Shown here in pieces: positions 6,267 to 13,668 of a DNA stretch of 13,801 bases. Below the pieces are notes generated by a model. It ran no database searches. It was not told the DNA's origin and was given only the letters and a program-made list of their open reading frames with translations. The position numbers and the translations under genes are program-made. The stretch comes from an uncultured Anaerolineales bacterium (GTDB lineage Bacteria; Chloroflexota; Anaerolineae; Anaerolineales; Villigracilaceae). Location: NCBI GenBank assembly GCA_938008865.1, contig CALLJA010000148.1, forward strand, positions 1 through 13,801. Direction: 5' to 3'. How positions within the stretch are numbered: the stretch's first letter is position 1; each line of letters begins with the position of its first letter.

Positions 6267-7051
6267 CCCGTATTTATTCTCTCGTGAACCAGAAAGGTGG
6301 CGTGGGCAAGACCACGACCACCGTCAACCTCGGTTCGTACCTGGCACACCACGGTCAGCGCGTGCTGATTGTGGACCTCGACCCGCAGGCCAACGCCACC
6401 TCCTGCCTGGGTGTGGATAAGCACGTGGTGCAGGGCGGCACCTACGAGGCCCTGCTCAACCTGACCATTCCCGCCGCCAGCCTCTTGAAGAACGAACGTT
6501 TGAAGATGACCATCCTGCCGTCTTCGCCCTCGCTGGCGGGCGCGGAGGTGGAACTGGTGGACGAACTGGCGCGCGAGATGCGCCTGAGGCGCGCCCTCGA
6601 AACCCTCGACGGCCGCTACGACTACATCCTGATCGATTGCCCGCCCTCACTCGGCCTGCTGACGGTCAACGGGCTGGCGGCTGCGCGCGACGGCGTCATC
6701 ATCCCGGTTCAGTGCGAGTACCTGGCTCTTGAAGGCCTCGGCCAGTTGACGCAGACCATCCAGCGTGTGCGCGCGGCGCTCTTCCCCGAGTTGCGCGTGC
6801 GCGGCGTGGTGTTGACCATGTTTGACCCGCGCGCCAACCTGTCCACCGACGTGGTCAAGGAGGTCAACCAGCACTTCCCCAGCCAGGTCTTCAAGAGCAT
6901 CATCCCGCGCAGCATCCGCCTGGCCGAAGCGCCCTCGTACGGGTTGCCCATTTCGGCCTATGCGCCCAGCTCGGCGGGCGCGCAGGCCTACGATGCGCTG
7001 GCCGCCGAATTGCTCAAGGGCGACGGCGCGATCTTTCCCGCCGCAGACTAA
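6263..7051 (+). CDS. parA: Chromosome partitioning ATPase ParA/Soj
   Basis: A 262-residue protein, the normal length of chromosomal (type Ia, short) ParA without the N-terminal helix-turn-helix of plasmid forms. The deviant Walker A motif is K11-G-G-V-G-K16-T-T, with signature Lys11. Walker A' is VLIVDLDPQANAT (D38, D40), and Walker B is YILIDCPPSLG with D125. ParA dimerises on ATP binding, coats the nucleoid, and hydrolyses ATP when touched by ParB-parS, so moving origins apart. Start is TTG. The gene is followed 9 nt later by parB. The ending YGLPISAYAPSSAGAQAYDALAAELL is standard for the family. Confidence 0.96.
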   Translation: MTRIYSLVNQKGGVGKTTTTVNLGSYLAHHGQRVLIVDLDPQANATSCLGVDKHVVQGGTYEALLNLTIPAASLLKNERLKMTILPSSPSLAGAEVELVDELAREMRLRRALETLDGRYDYILIDCPPSLGLLTVNGLAAARDGVIIPVQCEYLALEGLGQLTQTIQRVRAALFPELRVRGVVLTMFDPRANLSTDVVKEVNQHFPSQVFKSIIPRSIRLAEAPSYGLPISAYAPSSAGAQAYDALAAELLKGDGAIFPAAD

Positions 7052-7060
7052 GGAGAACCC

Positions 7061-7906
7061 ATGCCAAAACATACCGGTCTCGGCAAAGGACTTGATGCCC
7101 TGATCCCTACGGGCGATACCCCCATCGCCTCGGCAGGCGGCGTGATGCAAATCCCCGTCGAGCAGATCCAGCCCAACCCGCACCAGCCTCGCATCCACTT
7201 CAACGAAACCGACCTGTCGGAACTGGCCGACTCGATCCGCGAGCACGGCGTGCTCCAGCCGCTGGTGGTCATGTCGGTGGACGGCGGCTATCAGTTGATC
7301 GCCGGTGAACGGCGCTTGCAGGCCTCCAAACTGGCGGGGCTGAAGACCGTGCCTGCCATCCTGCGCCAGGCCACCAAACAGGAACTGCTCGAACTGGCGC
7401 TGATCGAGAACATCCAGCGCGCCGACCTGAACGCGCTCGAAGAAGCGGAAGCCTACCGCCAACTGACTGAGGACTTCAACCTTTCGCACGAGGCGGTGGC
7501 GCGCCGCGTGGGCAAGAGCCGCGTGGCCGTCACCAACACCCTGCGCCTGCTGGGTGTGGCTCCCGCCGTGAAGCAGGCCCTGGTGGACGGTAAGATCACC
7601 GAGGGTCACGCCCGCGCCCTGTTGGGATTGTCCTCCGCGCGCGCGCAGGAGTCCGCTTTGCAGACGGTCCTCAAGTTTGAATTGAGCGTCCGCCAGACCG
7701 AAGGATTGGTGAAGAAACTCGGGGGCGCCAAACCCTCGTCGAAGAAGAAGACAGGCCCCAGTCCGGACGTGACCGACATCGAGCAGCGCCTGCGCGCCAG
7801 CCTTGGGACCAAGGTCGCTCTGCGGCACGGTAAGAGCGGCGGCACGGTCACCATCCATTATTATTCCGATGAAGAACTGGACGCGCTGTTGGGAAAATTG
7901 CTCTGA
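7061..7906 (+). CDS. parB: Chromosome partitioning protein ParB/Spo0J (CTPase, DNA-binding)
   Basis: A 281-residue protein. The N-terminus GLGKGLDALIP is the short basic motif that stimulates ParA. The CTP-binding ParB/Srx domain (about 30-125) has NPHQPR, the G82-E-R-R85 motif and ENIQR (116-120) that mark CTP-binding, clamp-forming ParB proteins. A helix-turn-helix (about 141-162; LSHEAVARRVGKSRVAVTNTLRLL) recognises parS. A short C-terminal dimerisation segment (about 250-281) follows a Lys/Pro/Ser linker (about 228-245). AAGGAG (7050-7055) precedes the ATG. No canonical parS is seen in the window. The next gene starts after a 1-nt gap. Confidence 0.96.
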   Translation: MPKHTGLGKGLDALIPTGDTPIASAGGVMQIPVEQIQPNPHQPRIHFNETDLSELADSIREHGVLQPLVVMSVDGGYQLIAGERRLQASKLAGLKTVPAILRQATKQELLELALIENIQRADLNALEEAEAYRQLTEDFNLSHEAVARRVGKSRVAVTNTLRLLGVAPAVKQALVDGKITEGHARALLGLSSARAQESALQTVLKFELSVRQTEGLVKKLGGAKPSSKKKTGPSPDVTDIEQRLRASLGTKVALRHGKSGGTVTIHYYSDEELDALLGKLL

Positions 7907-7907
7907 C

Positions 7908-9548
7908 ATGAAACTCCTCTTCAATGCCCGTGTGCTCACGCTCGACCCCGCGCACCCCGCCGCGTCTGCGGTGCTGATCGACCGCGGCCGCATCCTGGCG
8001 CTGGGTGAAAAAGAGGACCTGCTCGGGCTGGCGGGGGGCAGGCTGGAGCAGGCCGACCTGCGCGGGGCCATCGTCCTGCCGGGCCTGACCGACGCGCACC
8101 TGCATCTTCAATACTATTCCCTTGGATTGCAAAAGATCGATTGCGAGACCGACACGCTGGAGGAATGTCTTCAGCGTGTGTTGGAACGCGCCGCCGCAAC
8201 CCGCCCCGCTGACTGGGTGCTGGGCCACGGCTGGAATCAAAATCCGTGGCATCTTTCCCCTCTCCTGTCAGGAGAGGGGGCAGGGGTGAGGTCGAGGATG
8301 GATGGCTTCCCCTCTGCTTCCGACCTGGATGCAGTCACTCCGAACCATCCCGTCTACCTGACGGCCAAGTCGCTGCATGCGGCCTGGGCCAACAGCGCCG
8401 CGCTCAAGCTGGCGGGCATTACCGCCAGCACCCCTGATCCCAAGGACGGAAAGATCCAACGCGACGAGTCAGGCCGCCCGACCGGCATCCTGCTCGAAAG
8501 CGCCATGGGACTGGTGGAACGCCGCTTGCCCGCGCCGTCCACCGAGGCGTTGGCGTCGGCCATCGAGCAGGCCCAGGCCGTGCTCTGGCGCATGGGCCTG
8601 ACGGGTGTCCATGACTTCGACCGCCGCGACAGTTTCATGGCTTTGCAAGCCCTCGACGCTCAGGGCCGACTCAAACTGCGCGTCAACAAAAACCTGCCCG
8701 TGGACGAACTCCCTCACGCCAATGCCCTCGGCCTGCGGACCGGCTTCGGCAGCGATATGTTATGGATCGGCGCGGTCAAGGCCTTCATGGACGGCGCGCT
8801 GGGCCCGCGCACGGCAGCCATGTTCCAGCCGTACTTGAACGAGCCCGAGAATCGCGGTATTCTGAATATGGACGCCGAACAACTCTTCGAACATTGCCGC
8901 CAGGCAGCGGATGTGGGCTTGGGCATGACCGTCCATGCCATTGGCGACCGCGCCAACCACGAGGTGCTGGACGCCTTCGAGCAGTTGCGCGCCTACGAGC
9001 GCGAACGCGGGCTGCCCGCCCTGCGTCATCGTATCGAGCACGTCCAGGTGCTGCACCCCGACGACGCGCCGCGCCTGGCGCAGTTGAACGTGGTGGCTTC
9101 GATGCAGCCGATCCACGCCACCTCCGACCTGCTCATCGCCGACCGCTACTGGGGAGAGCGCTCTGCCCTGGCCTATGCCTGGCGCACGCAACTCGAACAT
9201 GGCGCGCGCCTGGCCTTCGGCTCGGATGCGCCGGTCGAGTCGCCCAACCCGTTTTGGGGGCTGCACGCTGCTGTTACACGTCGCCGTCCCGATGGTGCGC
9301 CCGCGCCCGAGGGGTGGTACCCTGAACAAAAATTGACCCTGCCCGAGGCCCTTGCCGCCTACACGCGCGGCGCCGCCTATGCCGCCAACGCAGAGCACCG
9401 CCTCGGTATGCTTGCGCCAGGTTTCCTGGCCGACCTGATCGTCCTGGAACAGGACCCGTTCACCTGCCCGCCCGATGAACTGCTGGCGATGCAGCCCAGC
9501 GCGACCATGGTCGGCGGGGAATGGGTCTGGCAATCGGAGGTGTCATGA
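7908..9548 (+). CDS. YtcJ-like metal-dependent amidohydrolase (Amidohydro_3 family)
   Basis: A 546-residue cytosolic protein of the YtcJ/N-acyl-amino-acid-deacylase-like amidohydrolase group. Visible metal ligands are D62-A-H64-L-H66 (HxH), Lys291 in VKAFMDGALG (candidate carboxylated lysine), H343 in VHAIGDRAN, H378 in RIEHVQV and D440 in FGSDAPVES. The N- and C-terminal beta-sandwich is visible too (LLFNARVLTLDP... and LAPGFLADLIVLEQDP). Family members hydrolyse amide-type bonds, but the natural substrate is unknown. The ATG at 7908 is 1 nt after the parB stop; no strong Shine-Dalgarno is seen, so translation is probably coupled. It ends overlapping the next ATG. Residues 116-131 come from an inserted palindromic repeat (8253-8297), between GHGWNQNPWH and GFPSASDLDAV, where relatives usually have a short turn. 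Confidence 0.9.
   Translation: MKLLFNARVLTLDPAHPAASAVLIDRGRILALGEKEDLLGLAGGRLEQADLRGAIVLPGLTDAHLHLQYYSLGLQKIDCETDTLEECLQRVLERAAATRPADWVLGHGWNQNPWHLSPLLSGEGAGVRSRMDGFPSASDLDAVTPNHPVYLTAKSLHAAWANSAALKLAGITASTPDPKDGKIQRDESGRPTGILLESAMGLVERRLPAPSTEALASAIEQAQAVLWRMGLTGVHDFDRRDSFMALQALDAQGRLKLRVNKNLPVDELPHANALGLRTGFGSDMLWIGAVKAFMDGALGPRTAAMFQPYLNEPENRGILNMDAEQLFEHCRQAADVGLGMTVHAIGDRANHEVLDAFEQLRAYERERGLPALRHRIEHVQVLHPDDAPRLAQLNVVASMQPIHATSDLLIADRYWGERSALAYAWRTQLEHGARLAFGSDAPVESPNPFWGLHAAVTRRRPDGAPAPEGWYPEQKLTLPEALAAYTRGAAYAANAEHRLGMLAPGFLADLIVLEQDPFTCPPDELLAMQPSATMVGGEWVWQSEVS
8253..8297. repeat. In-frame palindromic repeat inserted in the amidohydrolase gene
   Basis: CCCCTCTCCT (8257-8266), loop GTC, AGGAGAGGGG (8270-8279) form a perfect 10-bp inverted repeat. 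It is followed by GCAGGGGTGAGGTC (8281-8294, approximately), a layout I recall from abundant small dispersed repeats in Chloroflexota and other bacteria. The roughly 45-bp element is a multiple of three and reads through as LSPLLSGEGAGVRSR without a stop. It is the only copy in the window. Whether it inserted or arose locally needs the rest of the genome. Confidence 0.7.
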
Positions 9549-10573
9549 CCGTCAATCAAATTCAGCTTACACCCGAAATGCTTGTGCCGCGCATGGGAGA
9601 TTACCTGGTACACAGCGGCCAGATCAGCGCTGAAGACCTGCAAAAGGCGCTGGCCTACCAGCAGGAGCAACTGGTGCTGGGCAAGGCCTGCCTGCTCGGC
9701 CAGGCCCTGCTTGACTTGAATCTGATCGAGCGTAACCAGTTGGATGCCGCCGTCACTGAACAGATCATCCAACTGCGCTCGGCGCTGCAATCGGCCAACC
9801 GCAACCTGGAACGCCGCGTGCAGGAGCGCACCGCCGAATTACAGGCCGCTCTCGAACGGCTTTCCGAACTCAGCCAGATGAAGGCCAACTTCGTCTCCAA
9901 TGTCTCGCACGAACTGCGCACGCCGCTGACCCACATCATCGGCTACATTGAGTTGATGGTGACCGAGTCGCTCGGGCCGATCACGTCCGAGCAGAAACAC
10001 GCCTTGCAGGTTTCGCAGCGCGCCTCGGCGCGGCTGGAGACCATGATCGAAGACCTGATCATGTTCTCGCTGGCCTCGCGCGGCGAACTCAGTCTCAAGC
10101 AGGAGGCGGTCGATATCGCCCGCCTGGTCAACCTGGCGGTCAAGAGCGCGGCCCAGAAGGGCGAGAATCGCAACGTCACCGTCTACGCGGTGGTGGACGA
10201 CGACCTGCCGCTGGTACAGGCCGACCCGCAGAAACTTGTCTGGGCCTTGAACCAACTGCTCGATAACGGCATCAAGTTTACGCCGTCGGGTGGACGGGTG
10301 GTGGCCAGCGTCAAACTGGAGACGGCCAATCTCGTGATGGTGTCCGTTACCGACACGGGCATCGGCATTCCCTTCAGCCGCCAGCAGGAGATCTTCGAGC
10401 CGTTCCACCAGTTGGACGGTTCGTCCACGCGCCAGTACGGCGGCACGGGGCTGGGACTTTCGCTGGTACGGCAGATCATCGAATCTCACGGTTCGCTGTT
10501 GGACGTGCAATCGGTGGAGGGGCGCGGCACCACCTTCAAGTTCCCGCTGCTAGTTGTGACTGAACAGAAATGA
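9545..10573 (+). CDS. Soluble sensor histidine kinase with MshEN-like N-terminal repeats
   Basis: A 342-residue histidine kinase with no transmembrane segment or signal peptide, so it should be cytosolic. The N-terminal 75 residues contain two copies of a type II secretion ATPase N-terminal (MshEN-like) pattern. The first (16-39) is RMGDYLV..G.IS...L...L..Q. The second (50-73) is weaker and lacks the Arg and the second Gly. The coiled coil (about 76-112) leads to a HisKA domain with the phospho-accepting H122 in SHELRTP. The ATP-binding domain has the N box N236-x4-N241, G1 box D270-T-G-I-G, and G2 box G299/G300-T-G-L-G. The ATG at 9545 overlaps the amidohydrolase stop (ATGA), with GGAGG at 9536-9540. 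The partner regulator is probably the one two genes downstream. Confidence 0.9.
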   Translation: MTVNQIQLTPEMLVPRMGDYLVHSGQISAEDLQKALAYQQEQLVLGKACLLGQALLDLNLIERNQLDAAVTEQIIQLRSALQSANRNLERRVQERTAELQAALERLSELSQMKANFVSNVSHELRTPLTHIIGYIELMVTESLGPITSEQKHALQVSQRASARLETMIEDLIMFSLASRGELSLKQEAVDIARLVNLAVKSAAQKGENRNVTVYAVVDDDLPLVQADPQKLVWALNQLLDNGIKFTPSGGRVVASVKLETANLVMVSVTDTGIGIPFSRQQEIFEPFHQLDGSSTRQYGGTGLGLSLVRQIIESHGSLLDVQSVEGRGTTFKFPLLVVTEQK

Positions 10574-11799
10574 CGGCAGGTCGCCTCATGGATGTCGCCA
10601 CCCTGCAAGCCCTCAATCGCATTTTCCACGCCGTGGAGACTGAGCCTGATTGGAAGGTGGCCCTCGATTCCCTGCTTGGTAATCTGCGCGGCCAGTTCGT
10701 GTTCGATAACGTGTCTGCTTATGTGCAGGATCGCCCTTCCCGCAGCCTGGACGTGGTGTACGCGCGCGCGGTGGGGCGCGGCAAGAACGCCGAGGCCGAC
10801 GCTACCTGGGGCGGGAGCATTGCCGGCGAGGTGTTGCTGCGTGGCGGGCCGTTGCTGAAGGAGCCGGGCGACGCCCTGCCCGGCAGCGACCGCCTGTTGC
10901 AGGCGCACGTGTTGGGTGTGCCGCTGTACATGGGCACGCGTCTGGAGGGCGCGCTGGTCTTCGTGCGCTTCGGCGGACCGTCCTTCCAGGAGGAACAGAT
11001 TACACTGGCCTCGCTGATTGCCTCGTGGACCTCGTCGCTGCTGGAGCGCAAGGCCCTGCAGGAGGCCCGCGCCGAACTCGATTCGGTCCAGCGCCAGATG
11101 CGCTTGCAGGACGATTTCGTATCCACCATTTCGCACGAACTGCGCACCCCGCTCGGCTTCATCAAAGGTTACAGCACCAGCCTGCTGCGCGAGGACGCCA
11201 ACTGGGACCTCGCCACCCAGCAGGAATTCCTGACCATCATCGACGAAGAGGCCGACCGCCTGACGGGTTTGATCGAGAACATGCTCGAGTCGGCCCGCCT
11301 GCAAAGCAAGACCCTGCAATTCAAATTCCAACCCCTGCGCCTGGATGCGCTCATCCGCGACGTGACCGTGCGCGTCACCACGCACCACCCCCAACTGGTT
11401 GTTAACATTGCCGTGGATGGCATCTCTACCATCCACGGCGACGGCGTGCGCCTTTCGCAGGTGTTTGAGAACCTGTTCAGCAACGCCGTCAAATACGCGC
11501 CCGGTTCGCCGCTGGATGTCACCATCGGCCAGAGCAACGACCGCCTGCGGGTGACCTTCCGCGACTACGGCCCGGGCATCCCGGATGATTTTGTCCCGTT
11601 TATCTTCGAACGCTTCTACCGCGTGCCCGGTGAACGATCTGTGACCGGCACGGGTCTGGGACTTTACATTTGCAAGCAGATTATTTTGGCGCATCATGGT
11701 AAGATTTGGGCAGAGTCGGTCCTGGATGAGGGTACCACCTTCATCATCGAATTGCCGTCCGATCCCCTGGTCAGAAACCCGTTGCAAGGAGCAGTCTGA
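10570..11799 (+). CDS. Soluble GAF-domain sensor histidine kinase
   Basis: A 409-residue cytosolic histidine kinase. A GAF-like sensor region (about 10-160: FVFDNVSAYVQD, GGSIAGEVLLRGGPLL, HVLGVPLYMGTRLEGALVF) precedes a short coiled coil (about 160-182). HisKA has H189 in SHELRTPLGFIKGY. The ATP domain has the N box N301-LFS-N305, G1 D332-Y-G-P-G and G2 G360-T-G-L-G. The ligand of the GAF domain is unknown. It starts at ATG 10570, overlapping the previous kinase stop; an alternative ATG at 10588 would remove six residues. It ends one base into the regulator gene, with AAGGAG upstream. Two kinases feeding one regulator in one operon suggests that two inputs converge, or that one kinase acts mainly as a phosphatase. 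Confidence 0.9.
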   Translation: MTAGRLMDVATLQALNRIFHAVETEPDWKVALDSLLGNLRGQFVFDNVSAYVQDRPSRSLDVVYARAVGRGKNAEADATWGGSIAGEVLLRGGPLLKEPGDALPGSDRLLQAHVLGVPLYMGTRLEGALVFVRFGGPSFQEEQITLASLIASWTSSLLERKALQEARAELDSVQRQMRLQDDFVSTISHELRTPLGFIKGYSTSLLREDANWDLATQQEFLTIIDEEADRLTGLIENMLESARLQSKTLQFKFQPLRLDALIRDVTVRVTTHHPQLVVNIAVDGISTIHGDGVRLSQVFENLFSNAVKYAPGSPLDVTIGQSNDRLRVTFRDYGPGIPDDFVPFIFERFYRVPGERSVTGTGLGLYICKQIILAHHGKIWAESVLDEGTTFIIELPSDPLVRNPLQGAV

Positions 11800-12494
11800 T
11801 GTCCAAACGCATTTTGATCGCGGATGACGAACCCCGTTACCTGCGGCTCCTCGAAGCCAACCTGCGCACCGAGGGCTATGAAGTCGTCACGGCCCAGGAC
11901 GGGCTTCAGGCGCTGGAGGTATTCTCCAACCAGCCGATCGACCTGGTCCTGCTCGATGTGATGATGCCGCGCCTGGATGGGTTCTCCACCTGCCAGCGCC
12001 TGCGCGAGTTCTCCAATGTGCCGATCATCATCCTGACTGCCAAAGGCGAGGAGCAGGACCGTGTGCGTGGCCTCGACCTCGGCGCGGACGATTACATGGT
12101 CAAGCCGTTCTCGGCCACCGAGTTGCTGGCGCGCGTGCGCGCCGTGCTGCGCCGCACGCAGATCCTGGTCGAGCCGGGCCAGGAGCGTTTCTTCATCCAC
12201 GGCAGTCTCAAGATTGACTTTGCGCGCGCCGAGGTCTGGTCGGGCGAGACCCCCGTCTCGCTTTCGGCCACCGAGTACCGCGTGCTGTTGCAATTTACGC
12301 ACAACGTCGGCAACATCCTCACATCCGAAGACCTGTTGAGCAGCGTCTGGGGGCCCGAATACAAATCGGATAAAGAGATCCTGTGGGTGAGCATCGCGCG
12401 CCTGCGCCAGAAACTGGAAGACGACGCGCACAACCCCAAGCACATCGTCACGCGCTCGGGGTTGGGATACCTGATGCCGCCCATCGAGTCGTAA
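11799..12494 (+). CDS. OmpR/PhoB-family response regulator
   Basis: A 231-residue regulator. Its receiver domain (1-118) has the acidic cluster D9-D10, phospho-acceptor D53 in LVLLDVMMPRLDG, Thr in IILTAKGEE and the conserved Lys in VKPFS. A winged-helix DNA-binding domain (about 130-231) is of OmpR type (PVSLSATEYRVLL, NILTSEDLL, VSIARLRQKLEDD, RSGLGYLM). All canonical receiver residues are intact, unlike the next gene. It should bind direct-repeat promoter sites when phosphorylated by the two upstream kinases. Its start overlaps the kinase stop by one base (TGATG), with AAGGAG 7 nt upstream (11786-11791). Its targets are unknown; none is recognisable here. Confidence 0.95.
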   Translation: MSKRILIADDEPRYLRLLEANLRTEGYEVVTAQDGLQALEVFSNQPIDLVLLDVMMPRLDGFSTCQRLREFSNVPIIILTAKGEEQDRVRGLDLGADDYMVKPFSATELLARVRAVLRRTQILVEPGQERFFIHGSLKIDFARAEVWSGETPVSLSATEYRVLLQFTHNVGNILTSEDLLSSVWGPEYKSDKEILWVSIARLRQKLEDDAHNPKHIVTRSGLGYLMPPIES

Positions 12495-12497
12495 TGC

Positions 12498-12503
12498 GGG
12501 AGG
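12498..12503 (+). promoter_or_regulatory. Ribosome binding site favouring the GTG start of the TadZ-like gene
   Basis: GGGAGG lies 5 nt before GTG at 12509. An in-frame ATG at 12494, overlapping the regulator stop, has no Shine-Dalgarno and adds only five residues (MREAD) before the receiver domain. Confidence 0.6.
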
Positions 12504-12508
12504 CGGAT

Positions 12509-13660
12509 GTGGCTGGGAAAACCATTCTCGTCGTGGATGCAGATGTTGCCAGCCGCAACTTCATCACCCGCACGCTCGAAAAGCAGCAATATGCCGTCAT
12601 CCAAGCTGGTTCCGGGAAAGAAGGCCTGATTGCCGCTTGGCGCGACCGCCCGGACCTGATCTTGATCGAGCCGAACACCTCCGACCTGAAGGGGGAGGAC
12701 CTGGCCGCCAAACTGCGCCAGGATGCACGCACCGTCCACACGCCCCTGGTGGCCCTCAGTTCAGACCGCAGCGCCCAGCGCCGAAAGGCCTGCAAGGACG
12801 CTGGCTTCAACGAATTTGTCGTCAAATCTGGCGACGCCGTGCCGGTCCTGCTCGAAGCCGTCGACCGCCTGCTGGGCGGCGGCGGCCCGGTCCGACGGCA
12901 GGGCGGGCTGCTGATCGCCTTCCTGGGCGCCAAGGGCGGCATGGGCGTCTCTTCGTTATGCGCTAACCTGGCCATGCACATGGCCCTGGAGCAGCCCGAG
13001 GCGCGCGTGGCCGTGCTCGACCTGGTGCTGCCCATTGGCTCCATCGCGCCGATCGTCCACTACGAGGGGGAACAGAATCTTGTCACCGTGGCGGACCTTG
13101 ACCCCGCTGACAGTGCCGCCTTGTTCTTCCGCGAACACCTGACCCTGATGACCGACTGGCATTTCCACCTGCTGGCCGGTTCGCCCGACCCCGAGAGCGC
13201 CAGCCGCCTGCAGGTCACACGTATCCAGGATATCGTCCTCGCCCTGCGCCAGGCCTACGACATCGTGCTGGTGGACCTGGGCCGTTCGCTGGCCCGCTTC
13301 AGTTTGCAGGTGGTGCAGCAGGCCGACCAGGTTGCGCTGGTGGTCGGCACAGATTCGAGCGCTGTCGCATTGGCCCGCATCGTGCTCGATTACCTGCGTT
13401 CCAAGAGCGTGCCCGATGTGGCGCTCTATCCCATCCTCAACCGCGCCATCGGCCTGGAGGGACTCTCCAAGCCCGATGTCGAGCAGCAATTGGGCATCGA
13501 GTTCAAGACGGCCATCCCGCACCTGGGCGCCCATTTTGCGATGGCCAATAACCAGCACGTCCCTTTCTCTGTTAAATTTCCCAACGACACGGCCTCGGTC
13601 ATCTTGCGGGATTGCGCCCGTCAACTGGCCGAGACCGCCCGTCACTTGCGTTCTGGATAG
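12509..13660 (+). CDS. TadZ/CpaE-like protein: pseudo-receiver plus degenerate MinD/ParA-type ATPase domain
   Basis: A 383-residue cytosolic protein with the CpaE/TadZ layout. A receiver-like domain (about 1-122) keeps the acidic pair D10/D12 region, Ser-Asp after ALSSD and the Lys K106, but has Glu54 (LILIEPN) where the phospho-Asp should be. A linker (GGGGPVRRQGG) leads to a MinD/ParA-like domain (about 133-383). Its deviant Walker A reads A-K142-G-G-M-G-V147-S-S, so the signature Lys is kept but the invariant P-loop Lys is Val. The switch I and Walker B regions (VLDLVLPIG, IVLVDLGRS) are partly conserved; the second Asp of the DLD-type motif is Val. TadZ/CpaE proteins localise Tad pilus machinery, but no other tad/cpa genes are in view. 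It ends the signalling block of the parAB operon. Start GTG chosen for the GGGAGG upstream; ATG at 12494 is possible. Confidence 0.88.
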   Translation: MAGKTILVVDADVASRNFITRTLEKQQYAVIQAGSGKEGLIAAWRDRPDLILIEPNTSDLKGEDLAAKLRQDARTVHTPLVALSSDRSAQRRKACKDAGFNEFVVKSGDAVPVLLEAVDRLLGGGGPVRRQGGLLIAFLGAKGGMGVSSLCANLAMHMALEQPEARVAVLDLVLPIGSIAPIVHYEGEQNLVTVADLDPADSAALFFREHLTLMTDWHFHLLAGSPDPESASRLQVTRIQDIVLALRQAYDIVLVDLGRSLARFSLQVVQQADQVALVVGTDSSAVALARIVLDYLRSKSVPDVALYPILNRAIGLEGLSKPDVEQQLGIEFKTAIPHLGAHFAMANNQHVPFSVKFPNDTASVILRDCARQLAETARHLRSG

Positions 13661-13668
13661 GAGATTCC

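Noticed and set aside
6422..6427. CACGTG in parA as a second parS-like site
   Set aside because: Symmetry ends at the six-base core, as is also true of the copy at 10906-10911.
6647..8071. Long open frame on the minus strand across parA, parB and the amidohydrolase start
   Set aside because: It is antisense to conserved genes, rich in Gly, Gln, Arg and Asp with no domain, and has no ribosome binding site or promoter.
8257..8279. Palindrome in the amidohydrolase as a transcription terminator
   Set aside because: No T-run follows, and it lies in the middle of an intact coding frame; a dispersed repeat explains it better.
9272..9281. TGTTACACGT as a parS half-site
   Set aside because: It matches only the left half of parS with one mismatch, and the right half bears no resemblance; it is likely chance within the amidohydrolase gene.
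10486..11787. Long open frame on the minus strand opposite the second histidine kinase
   Set aside because: It mirrors the codon bias of the kinase gene and contains no family motif.
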